24,998 nt of DNA from Endomicrobium sp. (GTDB taxonomy: Bacteria > Elusimicrobiota > Endomicrobiia > Endomicrobiales > Endomicrobiaceae), in contig JAITOH010000045.1 in assembly GCA_031290055.1 (NCBI GenBank), positions 1-24,998 on the forward strand, read 5' to 3'. Made by a program: the position numbers and the translations under genes. Positions 1-8,145 of the stretch are shown piece by piece (position 1 is the stretch's first letter; each line of letters starts with the position of its first letter). The notes beneath the pieces were generated by a model. It was given only the letters and a program-made list of their open reading frames with translations. It did not search any database and was not told the origin of the DNA.

Positions 1-165
1 TGCGACAAACTATGTGCTTACATTGAAGTTTCAATAGCGTTGGAATATGGCATTAAGTCTATATCACTAATAAATTCGAAACAAGCCATTTATGACAAAT
101 ACTCAAATATGAAAAAGAGTAGTCTAAACTTAAAGCAAATGTTTGATTATTTTAGTAGTTATTAA
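1..165 (+). CDS. C-terminal end of a probable HD-domain hydrolase (partial)
   Basis: An open frame enters from the left edge and ends at TAA 163-165, giving the last 54 residues of a protein whose start lies outside the window. The fragment opens with CDKLCAYIEVSIALEYGIKS, which resembles the late helix of HD-superfamily phosphohydrolases of the YfbR/HD_3 kind, where an (A/C)DKL(S/C)AYIEA stretch follows the metal-binding HD core. The metal-binding residues are not in view, so the assignment rests on this short resemblance. It is followed by about 160 bases without a gene and then by a convergent tRNA. The family is plausible and the substrate is unknown. Confidence 0.45.
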   Translation, partial: CDKLCAYIEVSIALEYGIKSISLINSKQAIYDKYSNMKKSSLNLKQMFDYFSSY

Positions 166-286
166 TAAACACTCCACTATTTTAAACTGTTTTCTTTTGG
201 ATTTTTATAGGCATTATAAAAAAGTATGGTAGTATTTATTACTGTTCTACATAGATGGAAGATTTTTTGGAGTTTATTTTATAACA

Positions 287-300
287 ACGTTGTGCAACGT
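287..300. repeat. Short inverted repeat in the gap before the tRNA
   Basis: The gap 166-326 has no gene. It holds ACGTTG-tg-CAACGT, a perfect 6-base inverted repeat with a 2-base spacer. It overlaps a second palindrome, ACAACGTTGT (284-293). The loop is too tight for a good RNA hairpin and no T-run follows on either strand, so a protein-binding site is as likely as a terminator. Function unknown. Confidence 0.3.
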
Positions 301-326
301 GTGACTTTCAGGAGCTCAACATAATT

Positions 327-412
327 TGCTGAGGAGGGGATTTGAACCCCTACCACCCTTTTTTGGGTACAGGCTTCTGAGACCTGCGTGTCTGCCGTTC
401 CACCACCTCAGC
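327..412 (-). tRNA. tRNA-Leu (anticodon CAG)
   Basis: The reverse complement begins GCTGAGG and ends CCTCAGC followed by discriminator A, giving a 7-bp acceptor stem. The anticodon arm is CAGGT-CTCAGAA-GCCTG with anticodon CAG, which reads CUG leucine codons. The T arm is AGGGG-TTCAAAT-CCCCT. A long variable arm (CCC/GGG stem with an A-rich loop) marks it as a class II tRNA, as expected for leucine. The CCA tail is not encoded: the bases after the discriminator are AAT, so CCA must be added after transcription. It is the only feature called on the - strand. Confidence 0.95.
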
Positions 413-549
413 TCTTTAGCTAAAAGTTTAAAGTTCACTGTTTTTGTGCATTTAACATATATAGTTAAGCCTCTATTTTGATTATTGTATGAGTTTCACG
501 TTTTTAATGATTTATAGTTATCATGAACATGTAGCATTACAACCTTGTG

Positions 550-577
550 TTGGTATTTGTGACTTTTTCTATATTAT
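550..577 (+). promoter_or_regulatory. Candidate sigma-70 type promoter for the ABC ATPase gene
   Basis: TTGGTA (550-555) and TATTAT (572-577) are 16 bases apart and would start transcription near 584, about 35 bases before the ATG at 619. In DNA this A/T-rich such matches arise by chance, so this is only a candidate. The rest of the gap 413-618 shows no gene. Confidence 0.35.
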
Positions 578-618
578 TAGTATATATCATAAATCTGTTA
601 ACATGATAAGAGGGATGT

Positions 619-1404
619 ATGAGTAGTTTTGTTGAATTTAGAAAAGTTTCTGTGGTGCGTGACGATAGAAAAATTTTAGATAATCTTAGTATTAATATAG
701 ATTGTGAAGAAAACGTTGCGATAATAGGCCCTAACGGTTCTGGGAAATCTACTTTTATAAAACTCATAATAGGTGAGATTTACCCTTCTTATACTGGGCA
801 TGATACTGTTTTTAGAATTTTTGAACGTACAAGCTGGAAAATACACGATTTGCGTAGTATGCTTGGGGTAGTGAGCAGTGAACTCCAGCATTGTTTTCAT
901 AATGAACTAAATGGTCTTGAAGTTGTTTTGTCAGGATTTTTTTCGAGCTTTGGTATTTTTGCTAACCATGTTGTCAGAAAAAATATGTTGAAAAAAGCTG
1001 AAAGCACGATTGATTTTTTAGAAGTTTCTTCTTTAAAATATAAGAAAATTGAAACCATGTCGTCTGGCGAAATAAAAAGATTTTTGATTGCTAGAGCTCT
1101 TGTAAACAATCCTAAAGTTTTAGTTTTAGATGAACCATCAAACAGTTTGGATATTGCATCTTCTGTAAAACTTCACAAGACTATAAGAAAAATTTTAGCT
1201 TCTGGGACAAAGATACTGCTTGTAACGCATTTAGTGTCTGATATTATTCCTGAAATAAATAGATTTATTTTTTTAAAATCTGGGAAAATATTTGCCGATG
1301 GTAAACGTAAGATTTTTTTTACTAGTGATAAATTGTCGTTACTTTTTGGTGTAAAAATAGCACTAAACGAAAACAGCAATTTGTGTAACATAGCTATAGC
1401 ATAA
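619..1404 (+). CDS. ABC transporter ATP-binding protein (ModF/YlmA-like)
   Basis: This is a 261-residue cytoplasmic ATPase subunit. Walker A is GPNGSGKST (37-45). The signature is MSSGEIKR (147-154), with SSGE where LSGGQ is usual. Walker B is VLVLDEPS (167-174), followed by the D-loop SLD and the switch histidine in VTHL (His204). All nucleotide-binding motifs are present, so it should hydrolyse ATP. The start ATG at 619 follows AGAGGG at 610-614. No permease or binding protein is beside it, so the transported substrate cannot be told. The overall pattern (YKKIETMSSGEIKRFLIARA) resembles the single-copy YlmA/ModF group of ATPases, whose role is often unclear. The next gene is mprF, 93 bases downstream. 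Confidence 0.8.
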   Translation: MSSFVEFRKVSVVRDDRKILDNLSINIDCEENVAIIGPNGSGKSTFIKLIIGEIYPSYTGHDTVFRIFERTSWKIHDLRSMLGVVSSELQHCFHNELNGLEVVLSGFFSSFGIFANHVVRKNMLKKAESTIDFLEVSSLKYKKIETMSSGEIKRFLIARALVNNPKVLVLDEPSNSLDIASSVKLHKTIRKILASGTKILLVTHLVSDIIPEINRFIFLKSGKIFADGKRKIFFTSDKLSLLFGVKIALNENSNLCNIAIA

Positions 1405-1497
1405 AGGAATATTTTCAAATATATTAATTTCTTTTTTTATCTAAAAATATTAGTTTTCTAATTGATAAAATAAGTATAAGTGGGTTATTAGTCTGTA

Positions 1498-3450
1498 ATG
1501 AAAAAATGGATAAAATTCATTCTTGTGCCTTTGGTTTTTCTTGTTTTTGTAGGAGCGTTGGTGCTTATTCGCTACCAATTTAAAAATTTGAATTATGTTG
1601 ATATTTTAGTTGCACTAAAAACTATACCGACATTTAGGCTAATAATAGCTTTACTTTTATCCTTGGTATACTATTTGATTTTAGGGGGATATGATGTTAT
1701 AGCATTTAAATATATAAAACCAGAAAATTCACTAAACCCTAAAAACATTCTCTTTGCAAGTTTTATAAGCAATGTTTTAGGAAGTAATACTGGTTATTCA
1801 ATGCTTTTTGGCGGGTCAGTACGATATAGACTTTATTCAATATACAATGTTTCAATTGTTGATATTACAAAAATTCTTATTTTTTCTTCAGCTACGGTTT
1901 GGGTTGGTTTGTTAGCAATAGGCGGGTTTGTTTTCACTTTTGCACCTATTTATTCTTTGAAATATATATTTAATTTCTCCACTAGAATGGTTGGTTTAGG
2001 TTTTGCTACTGTTTCGATTGCGTATGTCATTTTGAGTAAATTTTGCTCAAAGCCTCTAAGAGTATTTAAGTGGACTATAAGTTTTCCAAACATTAAAATC
2101 GTTTCTTTACAATTCTTGTTTGCTACATTTGACTGGCTTATTGCTTCGCTTACTCTTTTTATTCTCTTGCCTGTTAAAGGGTTGGCATATTTAGTTTTTC
2201 TTAAAGTTTTTCTTATATCCCAATTTTTGGGAATTATAAGTCAGGTTCCAGGTGGTATTGGAGTTTTTGAGGCTTCTATTACACTCATGCTTCCAAACTA
2301 TATGAACAAACTAGAGTTTCTAGGTGGTATGCTTGCTTATAGATCTGTGTTTTATTTTTTCCCACTTTTAATAGCTCTTATTCTTCTAGTATATTTTGAG
2401 ATTGTAACATTTACAAAAAGATTAAAGAATAGTGGTAGAGTTTTTTGGAAATCAGTTTCTTCACTTGTTGTACAGTTCATTACATTGTCGTCTTTTATTT
2501 TAGGGATTGTTTTAATGCTTTTACTATTGTTAGCACCTTTGAAACTTATAAAAAATGTTTTTATGTCAAAAGTTGTTGATTTAGCACATTTTTTATTAAG
2601 TATTGTTGCAATAAGCTTGCTTTTTATTTCAAGAGCTTTGTACCTTAGAGTTAAAAATGCCTGGGGCATTGCCTATGTGCTTATAAGTTTTGCTATCATT
2701 TTTATGTTTATTCTTGGAGAACATAGAATGATTTTACTATGCTTTGTGATCTTATTTGTTGCACTTTTACTTTCGAAGAAGTATTTTTATAAAAATATTC
2801 CTATATTTAATGCTATTTTCAACGTAGTGGGGATTAGTGTAATTGGTGGAATTTTTATTTTATTAGCCAGCCTAGGGTTTTTTGTAAATAGATACGATAT
2901 TTACTCTCTAATAGATTTAAATTTATTCCCAAAAAATATTTTAAGTAGTACTGATATAGCGAGATTTTTAAGAGTAATTTTAAGTTTGGTTATTATGGTT
3001 TGTATACTTATTTTAGATCGGGTGTTAAGAGTTTTTTTTAAAAAATCATGTGCATTTAAAAAAGACTATCAAAAAAATATAGTTAAGCATCTAGAGCACA
3101 CATCTTCTTTCAATGCGCTTATATTAGATAAAAGTTACATCATGAGTGATAAAAAAATTTTTTTTATTATGTATGCAAAGTTAAAAATCAATTGGATCGT
3201 TAAAAGCGATCCAATTGAGGAAAGCAAGTATAAAGAAGAGCTTTTACGGAAATTTAAGGAGATTGCAAATAATGTTTCGGCAAAATTAGACTTTATTGGA
3301 ATAAGTCAAAAATATTTGCGAACTTATAATGATGTAGGACTTGAAGTTTTTAGTATAGTACAAGAAATAAAAATTTATCTAGATAGTTTTGGTAAAAAAG
3401 CGAGTATTTTAAAGATTTTTGTTTCATGGGAAAAGGAATGGAGAAGATAG
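1498..3450 (+). pseudogene. mprF: mprF, broken: intact flippase half plus the start of the synthase domain
   Basis: This frame codes 650 residues. Intact MprF (phosphatidylglycerol lysyltransferase/flippase) is usually about 840-870. Residues 1-510 are a string of hydrophobic helices carrying the flippase motifs GGSVRYRLYS (105-114) and QVPGGIGVFEA (249-259). From about 535 the cytosolic aminoacyl-transfer domain (DUF2156/GNAT-like) begins: DKKIFFIMYAK (551-561) and WIVKSDPIE (566-574) match its conserved start. The match runs to IYLDSF (626-631), and then the frame drifts into unrelated sequence and stops. The rest of the domain is found downstream in other frames (see 3451-3796). As seen, it could still make a membrane flippase without lysyl transferase. 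MprF normally adds lysine to membrane lipid and lowers the negative surface charge. A sequencing error could explain one frameshift but not easily three breaks. Confidence 0.8.
3188..3218 (+). repeat. Perfect 12-bp inverted repeat inside mprF
   Basis: TCAATTGGATCG (3188-3199) and CGATCCAATTGA (3207-3218) are exact reverse complements around a 7-base loop. It lies inside the codons for the conserved WIVKSDPIE stretch. No T-run follows, so it is not a classical terminator. Confidence 0.7.
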
Positions 3451-3796
3451 GGTTTAACTGTAGTAGAATAAAATCTAAGGAATTTTGTAGCTATGTGAAA
3501 ATACTTGAGAGAATCTGTGGAGAATGGAAAGGAAGTACAGATTATGTTGAAGGAGAATTTTGTAGCAAGGGAATTTGATATATCTTATATAAATGATATT
3601 GACTTTACTGTGGTAGAAAAGGATGGAAAAATTTACGAGTTTTTTGCTGTTGCAAAAAGTAAGAATAAACATGAGACTTCTTGCGAAATTGTTAGATACG
3701 TAAAATGCAATGAAGATGTTTTTATACATGATTCTTAAAAATGTCTTGTTGACCGAAGAAAATGGATACAAATGCTTTGATCTAAGCCTTGCTTAC
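3451..3796 (+). pseudogene. mprF: Frameshifted remnant of the mprF C-terminal domain
   Basis: MprF homology continues past the stop at 3450 in three pieces. In the frame of position 3363, about 3420-3525 reads GKGMEKIGF and then KILERICGEWKG, matching the family stretch that ends in an ISDEW-like motif. In the frame of 3505, about 3535-3735 reads ENFVAREFDISYINDIDF and VVEKDGKIYEFFAVAK, matching the FSLGxFDxxYL and VVxxDGKIxAFAN blocks. In the frame of 3722, about 3737-3796 reads LLTEENGYKCFDLSLA, matching the block WAKxxGYxxFNLGMAPLSG. The final part of the domain is not recognisable. A 77-residue ORF at 3505-3738 is therefore a fragment and not a separate gene. Beyond 3796 the frame runs on without homology to TAA at 3884. 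Confidence 0.75.
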
Positions 3797-3840
3797 TACC
3801 AGTCACTATATAGTGATAGGATAGTAATAAAAAACATAAG

Positions 3841-3868
3841 AATGTTCATCTTTTCTGAACATTTTATT
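3841..3868 (+). terminator. Probable rho-independent terminator after mprF
   Basis: AATGTTCA (3841-3848) pairs with TGAACATT (3856-3863) around the loop TCTTTTC, followed by TTATTAT. The 8-bp stem is A/T-rich and the T-tract is short, so strength is probably modest. It lies just past the last recognisable mprF homology and separates it from the tilS operon. The perfect palindrome TCACTATATAGTGA (3803-3816) sits just before it. The remaining bases to 4046 hold no gene. Confidence 0.5.
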
Positions 3869-3978
3869 ATAGTCTTGCGTCTTTAAGAGAGTTTAAAAAT
3901 AAATTTTGACGAATAATATGGCATAATAAATATATCGTTATAGGCCAAGACAAATGTTTTGTTACAATTATTAAGAGT

Positions 3979-4007
3979 TTTACAATATTTGTTTTCCAGT
4001 TTAAAAG
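3979..4007 (+). promoter_or_regulatory. Candidate promoter for the tilS-hpt-ftsH-folE operon
   Basis: TTTACA (3979-3984) and TAAAAG (4002-4007) are 17 bases apart, about 40 bases before the tilS ATG. Another -35-like match, TTGACG, is at 3906. The A/T content makes all of these uncertain; a promoter is expected here because the previous transcript seems to end at 3841-3868. Confidence 0.25.
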
Positions 4008-4025
4008 TTTTTATAAGTTGTATTT

Positions 4026-4044
4026 TTTAAAAAGGCTTTTTAAA
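4026..4044 (+). promoter_or_regulatory. Palindrome covering the tilS ribosome-binding region
   Basis: TTTAAAAA-GGC-TTTTTAAA is a perfect 8-base inverted repeat that ends two bases before the tilS ATG (4047). The only AAGG-like ribosome-binding element lies in its centre. An all-A/U stem is weak, so any effect on translation is a guess. Confidence 0.35.
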
Positions 4045-4046
4045 AC

Positions 4047-5021
4047 ATGAAAGCTTGGAATATCTTTTATAAAAATGTATTACAAAATAATTTTGTTAAT
4101 CCAGGAGATAAAATTATTTTAGCAGTGTCTGGTGGTGTGGATTCTGTGTGCATGCTGCATTTATTTTGGCGTCTTAAAAAAAAAATAAACTTCGATCTTT
4201 TAGTAGTAAGTTTCAACCATGATTTAAGAAAAGAATCTATGCAAGAATCAAAAGCAGTCAAAGAATTATCGTTTAAATTTAGTATAGATTGTTTTATTAA
4301 AAAAATAAATGTAAGTAAATATTCTAAGAGGCATTCTATTTCTATTGAGACAGCTGGAAGAAGATTGCGATATTTAATTCTTGAAAAAATTGCAACAAAA
4401 TATGAGTGCAATAAAATTGCCACTGCCCATAATGCAAATGATAATGCTGAGACTGTAGTAATGTGGCTTTTAAGAGGAAGTGGGAGTTTCGCTGGTATTC
4501 CACAAAAAAGAGCCCTAAATAAAAACCTTGTCGTAATACGTCCACTACTTCCAATAAAAAGAAATTTTATAGAAAAATATGTTGAAGCTCATAATTTAAC
4601 TTTTTCTACTGATGAATCCAACTTTTCAGACATATATACACGAAATAAGATTCGCATGTACCTCATACCTGTTTTTGAGAAAATAAATCCTATGGCTGTA
4701 GAACACATTTTTAACTTAAGCTGTATACAAGCGCGAGAAAATAAATATTTAGAAGAGCTTTCAAACAATTTTATAAAGAAATACGTAAAGGTACAAAAAA
4801 ATGCAATTTTACTTGATTTAACAATATTTTTACAGTACAATGAGGCGGTACAATTTAGGATTATAAAAAATATCTTACCAGAAAAAAACTATAGCTCATA
4901 CATTAACTTAATAGTGCGTAAAATTTTATCATCAGATGTGTTTGTTTATAGAATATCTGACAATTGGATTTTTGAGATAAAATCAAATAAAGTCTATTTT
5001 ATAAGGGATGGGAAGGAATGA
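4047..5021 (+). CDS. tilS: tRNA(Ile)-lysidine synthase
   Basis: TilS attaches lysine to the wobble cytidine of tRNA-Ile(CAU), using ATP, so that it reads AUA and not AUG. The 324-residue protein has the N-type ATP pyrophosphatase loop SGGVDS (28-33), the following SFNHDLR block (55-61), and the TilS signature TAHNANDNAET (126-136) with the GSGSFAGIP stretch after it (144-152). It is shorter than E. coli TilS (about 430), so the C-terminal tRNA-binding part is reduced, which is common in this family. AUA-rich coding fits the need for this enzyme. It is the first gene of an operon, and its TGA overlaps the hpt ATG in an ATGA overlap. Confidence 0.93.
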   Translation: MKAWNIFYKNVLQNNFVNPGDKIILAVSGGVDSVCMLHLFWRLKKKINFDLLVVSFNHDLRKESMQESKAVKELSFKFSIDCFIKKINVSKYSKRHSISIETAGRRLRYLILEKIATKYECNKIATAHNANDNAETVVMWLLRGSGSFAGIPQKRALNKNLVVIRPLLPIKRNFIEKYVEAHNLTFSTDESNFSDIYTRNKIRMYLIPVFEKINPMAVEHIFNLSCIQARENKYLEELSNNFIKKYVKVQKNAILLDLTIFLQYNEAVQFRIIKNILPEKNYSSYINLIVRKILSSDVFVYRISDNWIFEIKSNKVYFIRDGKE

Positions 5022-5563
5022 AAATCTATGAAAAATTTAATATAAATGTTGTTTTCTCTGAAGATTTAATCCAAAAACGAATTTCTGAAATTGCTTTACA
5101 AATATCTGAAAATTTTAAAAATAAAGAAGTTTTAGCAATTGCAGTTCTAAATGGAAGTTTCATTTTTTGTGCTGATCTTTTGCGTAAGATTAATTTAAAA
5201 ACTACTGTAGATTTTGTTTTGTTAAGTTCATATTGTGGAATGAAGTCGCAATATAAAGTAAATGTAATTTTAGGACTTAAAGAAAATATTAAAGATAAAA
5301 ATGTCCTTATAATAGAGGATATTGTTGACACTGGTGTGACGTTGGATTTCTTAATTAAAGAGGTTTCTTTTAAAAAACCTAAAAATATTAAAACTTGTGT
5401 TTTGCTTAATAAAAAAACATCACGGAAAAAAAATGTTTCTATTGATTATAGTTGTTTTGTAGTTGATAATAGTTTTGTAGTTGGATATGGATTGGATTAT
5501 AATGGACTTTTTAGAGGTTTGCCTTATATAGGTAAAATTGAAGGGAGTTTGTCAAATGAATAA
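5018..5563 (+). CDS. hpt: Hypoxanthine phosphoribosyltransferase
   Basis: Hpt salvages hypoxanthine (and often guanine) with PRPP to make IMP or GMP. The 181-residue length is normal for bacterial Hpt. The PRPP-binding loop is LIIEDIVDTGVT (97-108), with the two acidic residues after LII and the DTG turn. The end carries the family stretch VVGYGLDYNGLFRGLPYIG (154-172). The LNGSFIFCADL segment (44-54) matches the PPi-binding loop region. It overlaps tilS by 4 bases and ftsH by 8 bases, so translation is probably coupled. The order tilS-hpt-ftsH is seen in many bacteria. Confidence 0.95.
   Translation: MKIYEKFNINVVFSEDLIQKRISEIALQISENFKNKEVLAIAVLNGSFIFCADLLRKINLKTTVDFVLLSSYCGMKSQYKVNVILGLKENIKDKNVLIIEDIVDTGVTLDFLIKEVSFKKPKNIKTCVLLNKKTSRKKNVSIDYSCFVVDNSFVVGYGLDYNGLFRGLPYIGKIEGSLSNE
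5541..5547 (+). promoter_or_regulatory. Shine-Dalgarno that fixes the ftsH start
   Basis: AAGGGAG lies 8 bases before the ATG at 5556 and inside the end of hpt. An in-frame TTG at 5538 has no such site and would add six residues not expected in FtsH, so 5556 is preferred. Confidence 0.75.
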
Positions 5564-7415
5564 AAAAAATTCGTGGTTCATGTTTTTTTGGATAACGTTG
5601 TTTATTATTATGTTCATGATTATGAATTCTGCTAAACAGAGAGGGCAGGAGGTTGAACTTAAATATTCTCAATTTAAACAATATATTAGAATTGGTAATG
5701 TGTCAAAAGTTTTGGTAACTCCTGGGGTTATTAAAGGACAATTTGTTGATACTGATGGTGTTTTAAAAAAATTTAAAACTGCGCCTATGAAAGATCCAAA
5801 TCTTGTAAAAGATATGGAAGAAAATAGAGTGCTTGAATTTTCATCAGCAACAAAGAATGGATGGATTGGGCCAGTGGTATTGAATTGGGGACCTGTAATT
5901 CCTTTGATCTTGTTTTGGTTTTGGATGATGCGTGGTATGATTGGTGGTAGTAAACAAACTATGTCTTTTGGTAGAACAAAAGCAAAGCTTGCAAGTAATA
6001 GCACTACAAAAAAAATTACTTTTAGGGATGTTGCAGGTTGTGACGAAGCTAAGGAAGAACTTCAAGAAATAGTAGAATTTTTAAAAGATTCCGCAAAATT
6101 TCAGAAACTTGGAGGGAAGATTCCTAAAGGGGTTTTGCTTTTTGGCTCTCCTGGTACTGGAAAGACATTGCTTGCAAAAGCTGTAGCAGGTGAGGCCGAC
6201 GTTCCATTTTTTTCCTCTAGCGGTTCTGAGTTTATTGAGATGTTTGTTGGAGTTGGTGCTTCAAGGGTAAGAGATTTGTTTGATCGTGGCAGAAAATCTA
6301 CTCCGTGTTTGTTGTTTATAGATGAAATAGACGCTGTAGGCAGACATAGATTTACAGGCATCGGTGGTGGACATGATGAAAGAGAACAAACGTTGAATCA
6401 GCTTCTTGTTGAAATGGATGGGTTCGACACTAAAGAGGGTGTGATTTTACTTGCTGCTACTAATAGACCAGACGTCTTAGATCCAGCTCTTTTGAGACCC
6501 GGAAGATTTGATAGGCAAGTTAATGTTCCAAATCCTGATCTTAAAGATAGAGAAGAAATCCTTGGAGTTCATTCAAAAAAAATAAAATTAGGTAGCGATA
6601 TAAATTTAAATGTTGTTGCTAGGAGAACTCCAGGATTTGTTGGTGCAGATCTTGCAAATCTTGTAAATGAAGCCGCTCTTTTAGCTGCAAGGAATAACCA
6701 AGAAGCTGTAAATATGAAAAATATGGAAGAAGCAATAGATAGAGTCCTTGCTGGTCCTCAAAAAAAATCGCGGTTAATATCTGATAGGGAAAAGAAAATT
6801 ATTGCTTATCATGAGGCTGGACATGCTGTTATTGCAAAATTTTTGCCGTCGGCAGATCCAGTTCATAGAGTTTCTATAATTCCGCGTGGTCGTACTTTGG
6901 GCCATACATTGTATCTTCCCGAAGATAGATATTTAAATTCAAAATCTGAGCTTTTAGATAAACTGTCTATACTTTTTGGTGGACGTGTTGCCGAAGAGCT
7001 TGTTTTTTCAGAGATTACTACTGGGCCTCAGGATGATATATCTAGGGCCACTGGAATCGCTATGGAAATGGTTACTAGATTTGGCATGAGCAATAAAATT
7101 GGTCCTTTAACTTTACAACGACAAAATGAAGAGGTATTTTTGGGAAAAGACATCTCTAGAAATGCAAGACATTCTGAAAAAACCTCAAAACTTATAGATG
7201 AGGAAGTCAAAAATATTATAGACAGTGCACTAGACAGAGCTGTTAGGATCATTAAAGATAAGATGAGTGTTTTAAATAAAATTGTTGAATACCTTTTAGA
7301 AAGAGAAAACTTAAGTGGTGAAGAGATAGATAAAATAGTAAAAGGTGAAGAATTAATGCCTTTATGTAAAAGGCTGAAAAATAAGGGAAAAATTATTGCT
7401 GAAAACAAATTCTAA
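5556..7415 (+). CDS. ftsH: ATP-dependent zinc metalloprotease FtsH
   Basis: FtsH is a membrane-anchored AAA+ protease that degrades misfolded membrane proteins and some regulators. With the ATG at 5556 it has 619 residues, the usual size. Two membrane helices (about 8-25 and 108-127) flank a small outer domain. The AAA module has Walker A GSPGTGKT (197-204), Walker B LLFIDEID (252-259), and the second region of homology [20 protein letters not shown] (301-320). The protease has the zinc site HEAGH (419-423) and the third ligand Asp in TTGPQDD (about 494). Every catalytic feature is intact. It lies between hpt and folE in the same operon; the gap to folE is 14 bases. Confidence 0.97.
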   Translation: MNKKNSWFMFFWITLFIIMFMIMNSAKQRGQEVELKYSQFKQYIRIGNVSKVLVTPGVIKGQFVDTDGVLKKFKTAPMKDPNLVKDMEENRVLEFSSATKNGWIGPVVLNWGPVIPLILFWFWMMRGMIGGSKQTMSFGRTKAKLASNSTTKKITFRDVAGCDEAKEELQEIVEFLKDSAKFQKLGGKIPKGVLLFGSPGTGKTLLAKAVAGEADVPFFSSSGSEFIEMFVGVGASRVRDLFDRGRKSTPCLLFIDEIDAVGRHRFTGIGGGHDEREQTLNQLLVEMDGFDTKEGVILLAATNRPDVLDPALLRPGRFDRQVNVPNPDLKDREEILGVHSKKIKLGSDINLNVVARRTPGFVGADLANLVNEAALLAARNNQEAVNMKNMEEAIDRVLAGPQKKSRLISDREKKIIAYHEAGHAVIAKFLPSADPVHRVSIIPRGRTLGHTLYLPEDRYLNSKSELLDKLSILFGGRVAEELVFSEITTGPQDDISRATGIAMEMVTRFGMSNKIGPLTLQRQNEEVFLGKDISRNARHSEKTSKLIDEEVKNIIDSALDRAVRIIKDKMSVLNKIVEYLLERENLSGEEIDKIVKGEELMPLCKRLKNKGKIIAENKF

Positions 7416-7429
7416 GAAATACGTTTAAA

Positions 7430-8020
7430 ATGGTAAAACACAAAATGAAAGTGTTTAATTTTGATGAAAAAAAAGCTCAAAAGGCTATAAAACTTTTACT
7501 TGAATCTTTTGGTGAAAATTTGGACAGGGAGGGTATTAAACGCACACCCGAAAGAGTTGCAGAGTTTTATAAAAAAGCGCTATCTGGTAATACGGTCAAT
7601 CCTCTAGAACTTATTCCGATTCTTTATACAACAGAGGAATTCAGAGAAATAGTTTTAGTTAAAAATATTTACTTTTATTCTATATGTGAGCACCATTTGC
7701 TTCCTTTTTTTGGTAAAATACACATAGCTTACATTCCTAACAAAAATAAAATAGTTGGGGTATCAAAGATTATAAAACTTATTGATATTTTTGCAAGTAG
7801 GCTTCAAATTCAAGAAAGATTTACAAAACAAGTTGTGGATACTTTCATGGAATTTGTGAGACCATGTGGAGTTATGATGCTTGTTGAAGCAGAACATCTA
7901 TGTGTGATGATGAGTGGTGTTAAAACTCCCGGGTCAAAATTGATTACTTCTGCTACGCGTGGTGTATTTTTAAAAGATGTTAGAACTCGCTCTGAAGCAA
8001 TATCACTTTTGAGAGAATGA
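7430..8020 (+). CDS. folE: GTP cyclohydrolase I
   Basis: FolE turns GTP into dihydroneopterin triphosphate, the first step to folate. The 196-residue protein has the normal size and blocks: RTPERVAEFY (38-47), SICEHHLLPFFGKIHIAYIP (84-103), the SxxQER block (123-130), HLCVMMSGVKTPGSK (156-170) and TSATRGVF (173-180). The zinc ligands Cys86, His89 and Cys158 are present. One residue is odd: Ser162 stands four after the last cysteine, where E. coli has Arg185, which binds the triphosphate. A second ATG at codon 6 is an alternative start. It closes the tilS operon; a 125-base gap separates it from folP, the next folate gene. Confidence 0.93.
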   Translation: MVKHKMKVFNFDEKKAQKAIKLLLESFGENLDREGIKRTPERVAEFYKKALSGNTVNPLELIPILYTTEEFREIVLVKNIYFYSICEHHLLPFFGKIHIAYIPNKNKIVGVSKIIKLIDIFASRLQIQERFTKQVVDTFMEFVRPCGVMMLVEAEHLCVMMSGVKTPGSKLITSATRGVFLKDVRTRSEAISLLRE

Positions 8021-8145
8021 TAAAGTGATAGTTCCCTTTTAGTGGTTAGTTGTTTGATAAGACTTATATTTTTCTTTAATTAGTAGTTAAGAGTTATGGG
8101 AGAATTTTTAAATTATTAAAATGGCAAGTCTGTGGTATAACATTG

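Noticed and set aside
1462..1490. TTGATA-17-TTATTA promoter before mprF
   Set aside because: Would start transcription at the start codon itself; likely chance in A/T-rich DNA.
2352..2669. 105-residue - strand frame inside mprF
   Set aside because: Shadow of the membrane-helix coding region of mprF.
3505..3738. Separate 77-residue gene after mprF
   Set aside because: Its sequence matches the middle of the MprF synthase domain, so it is a fragment of the broken gene.
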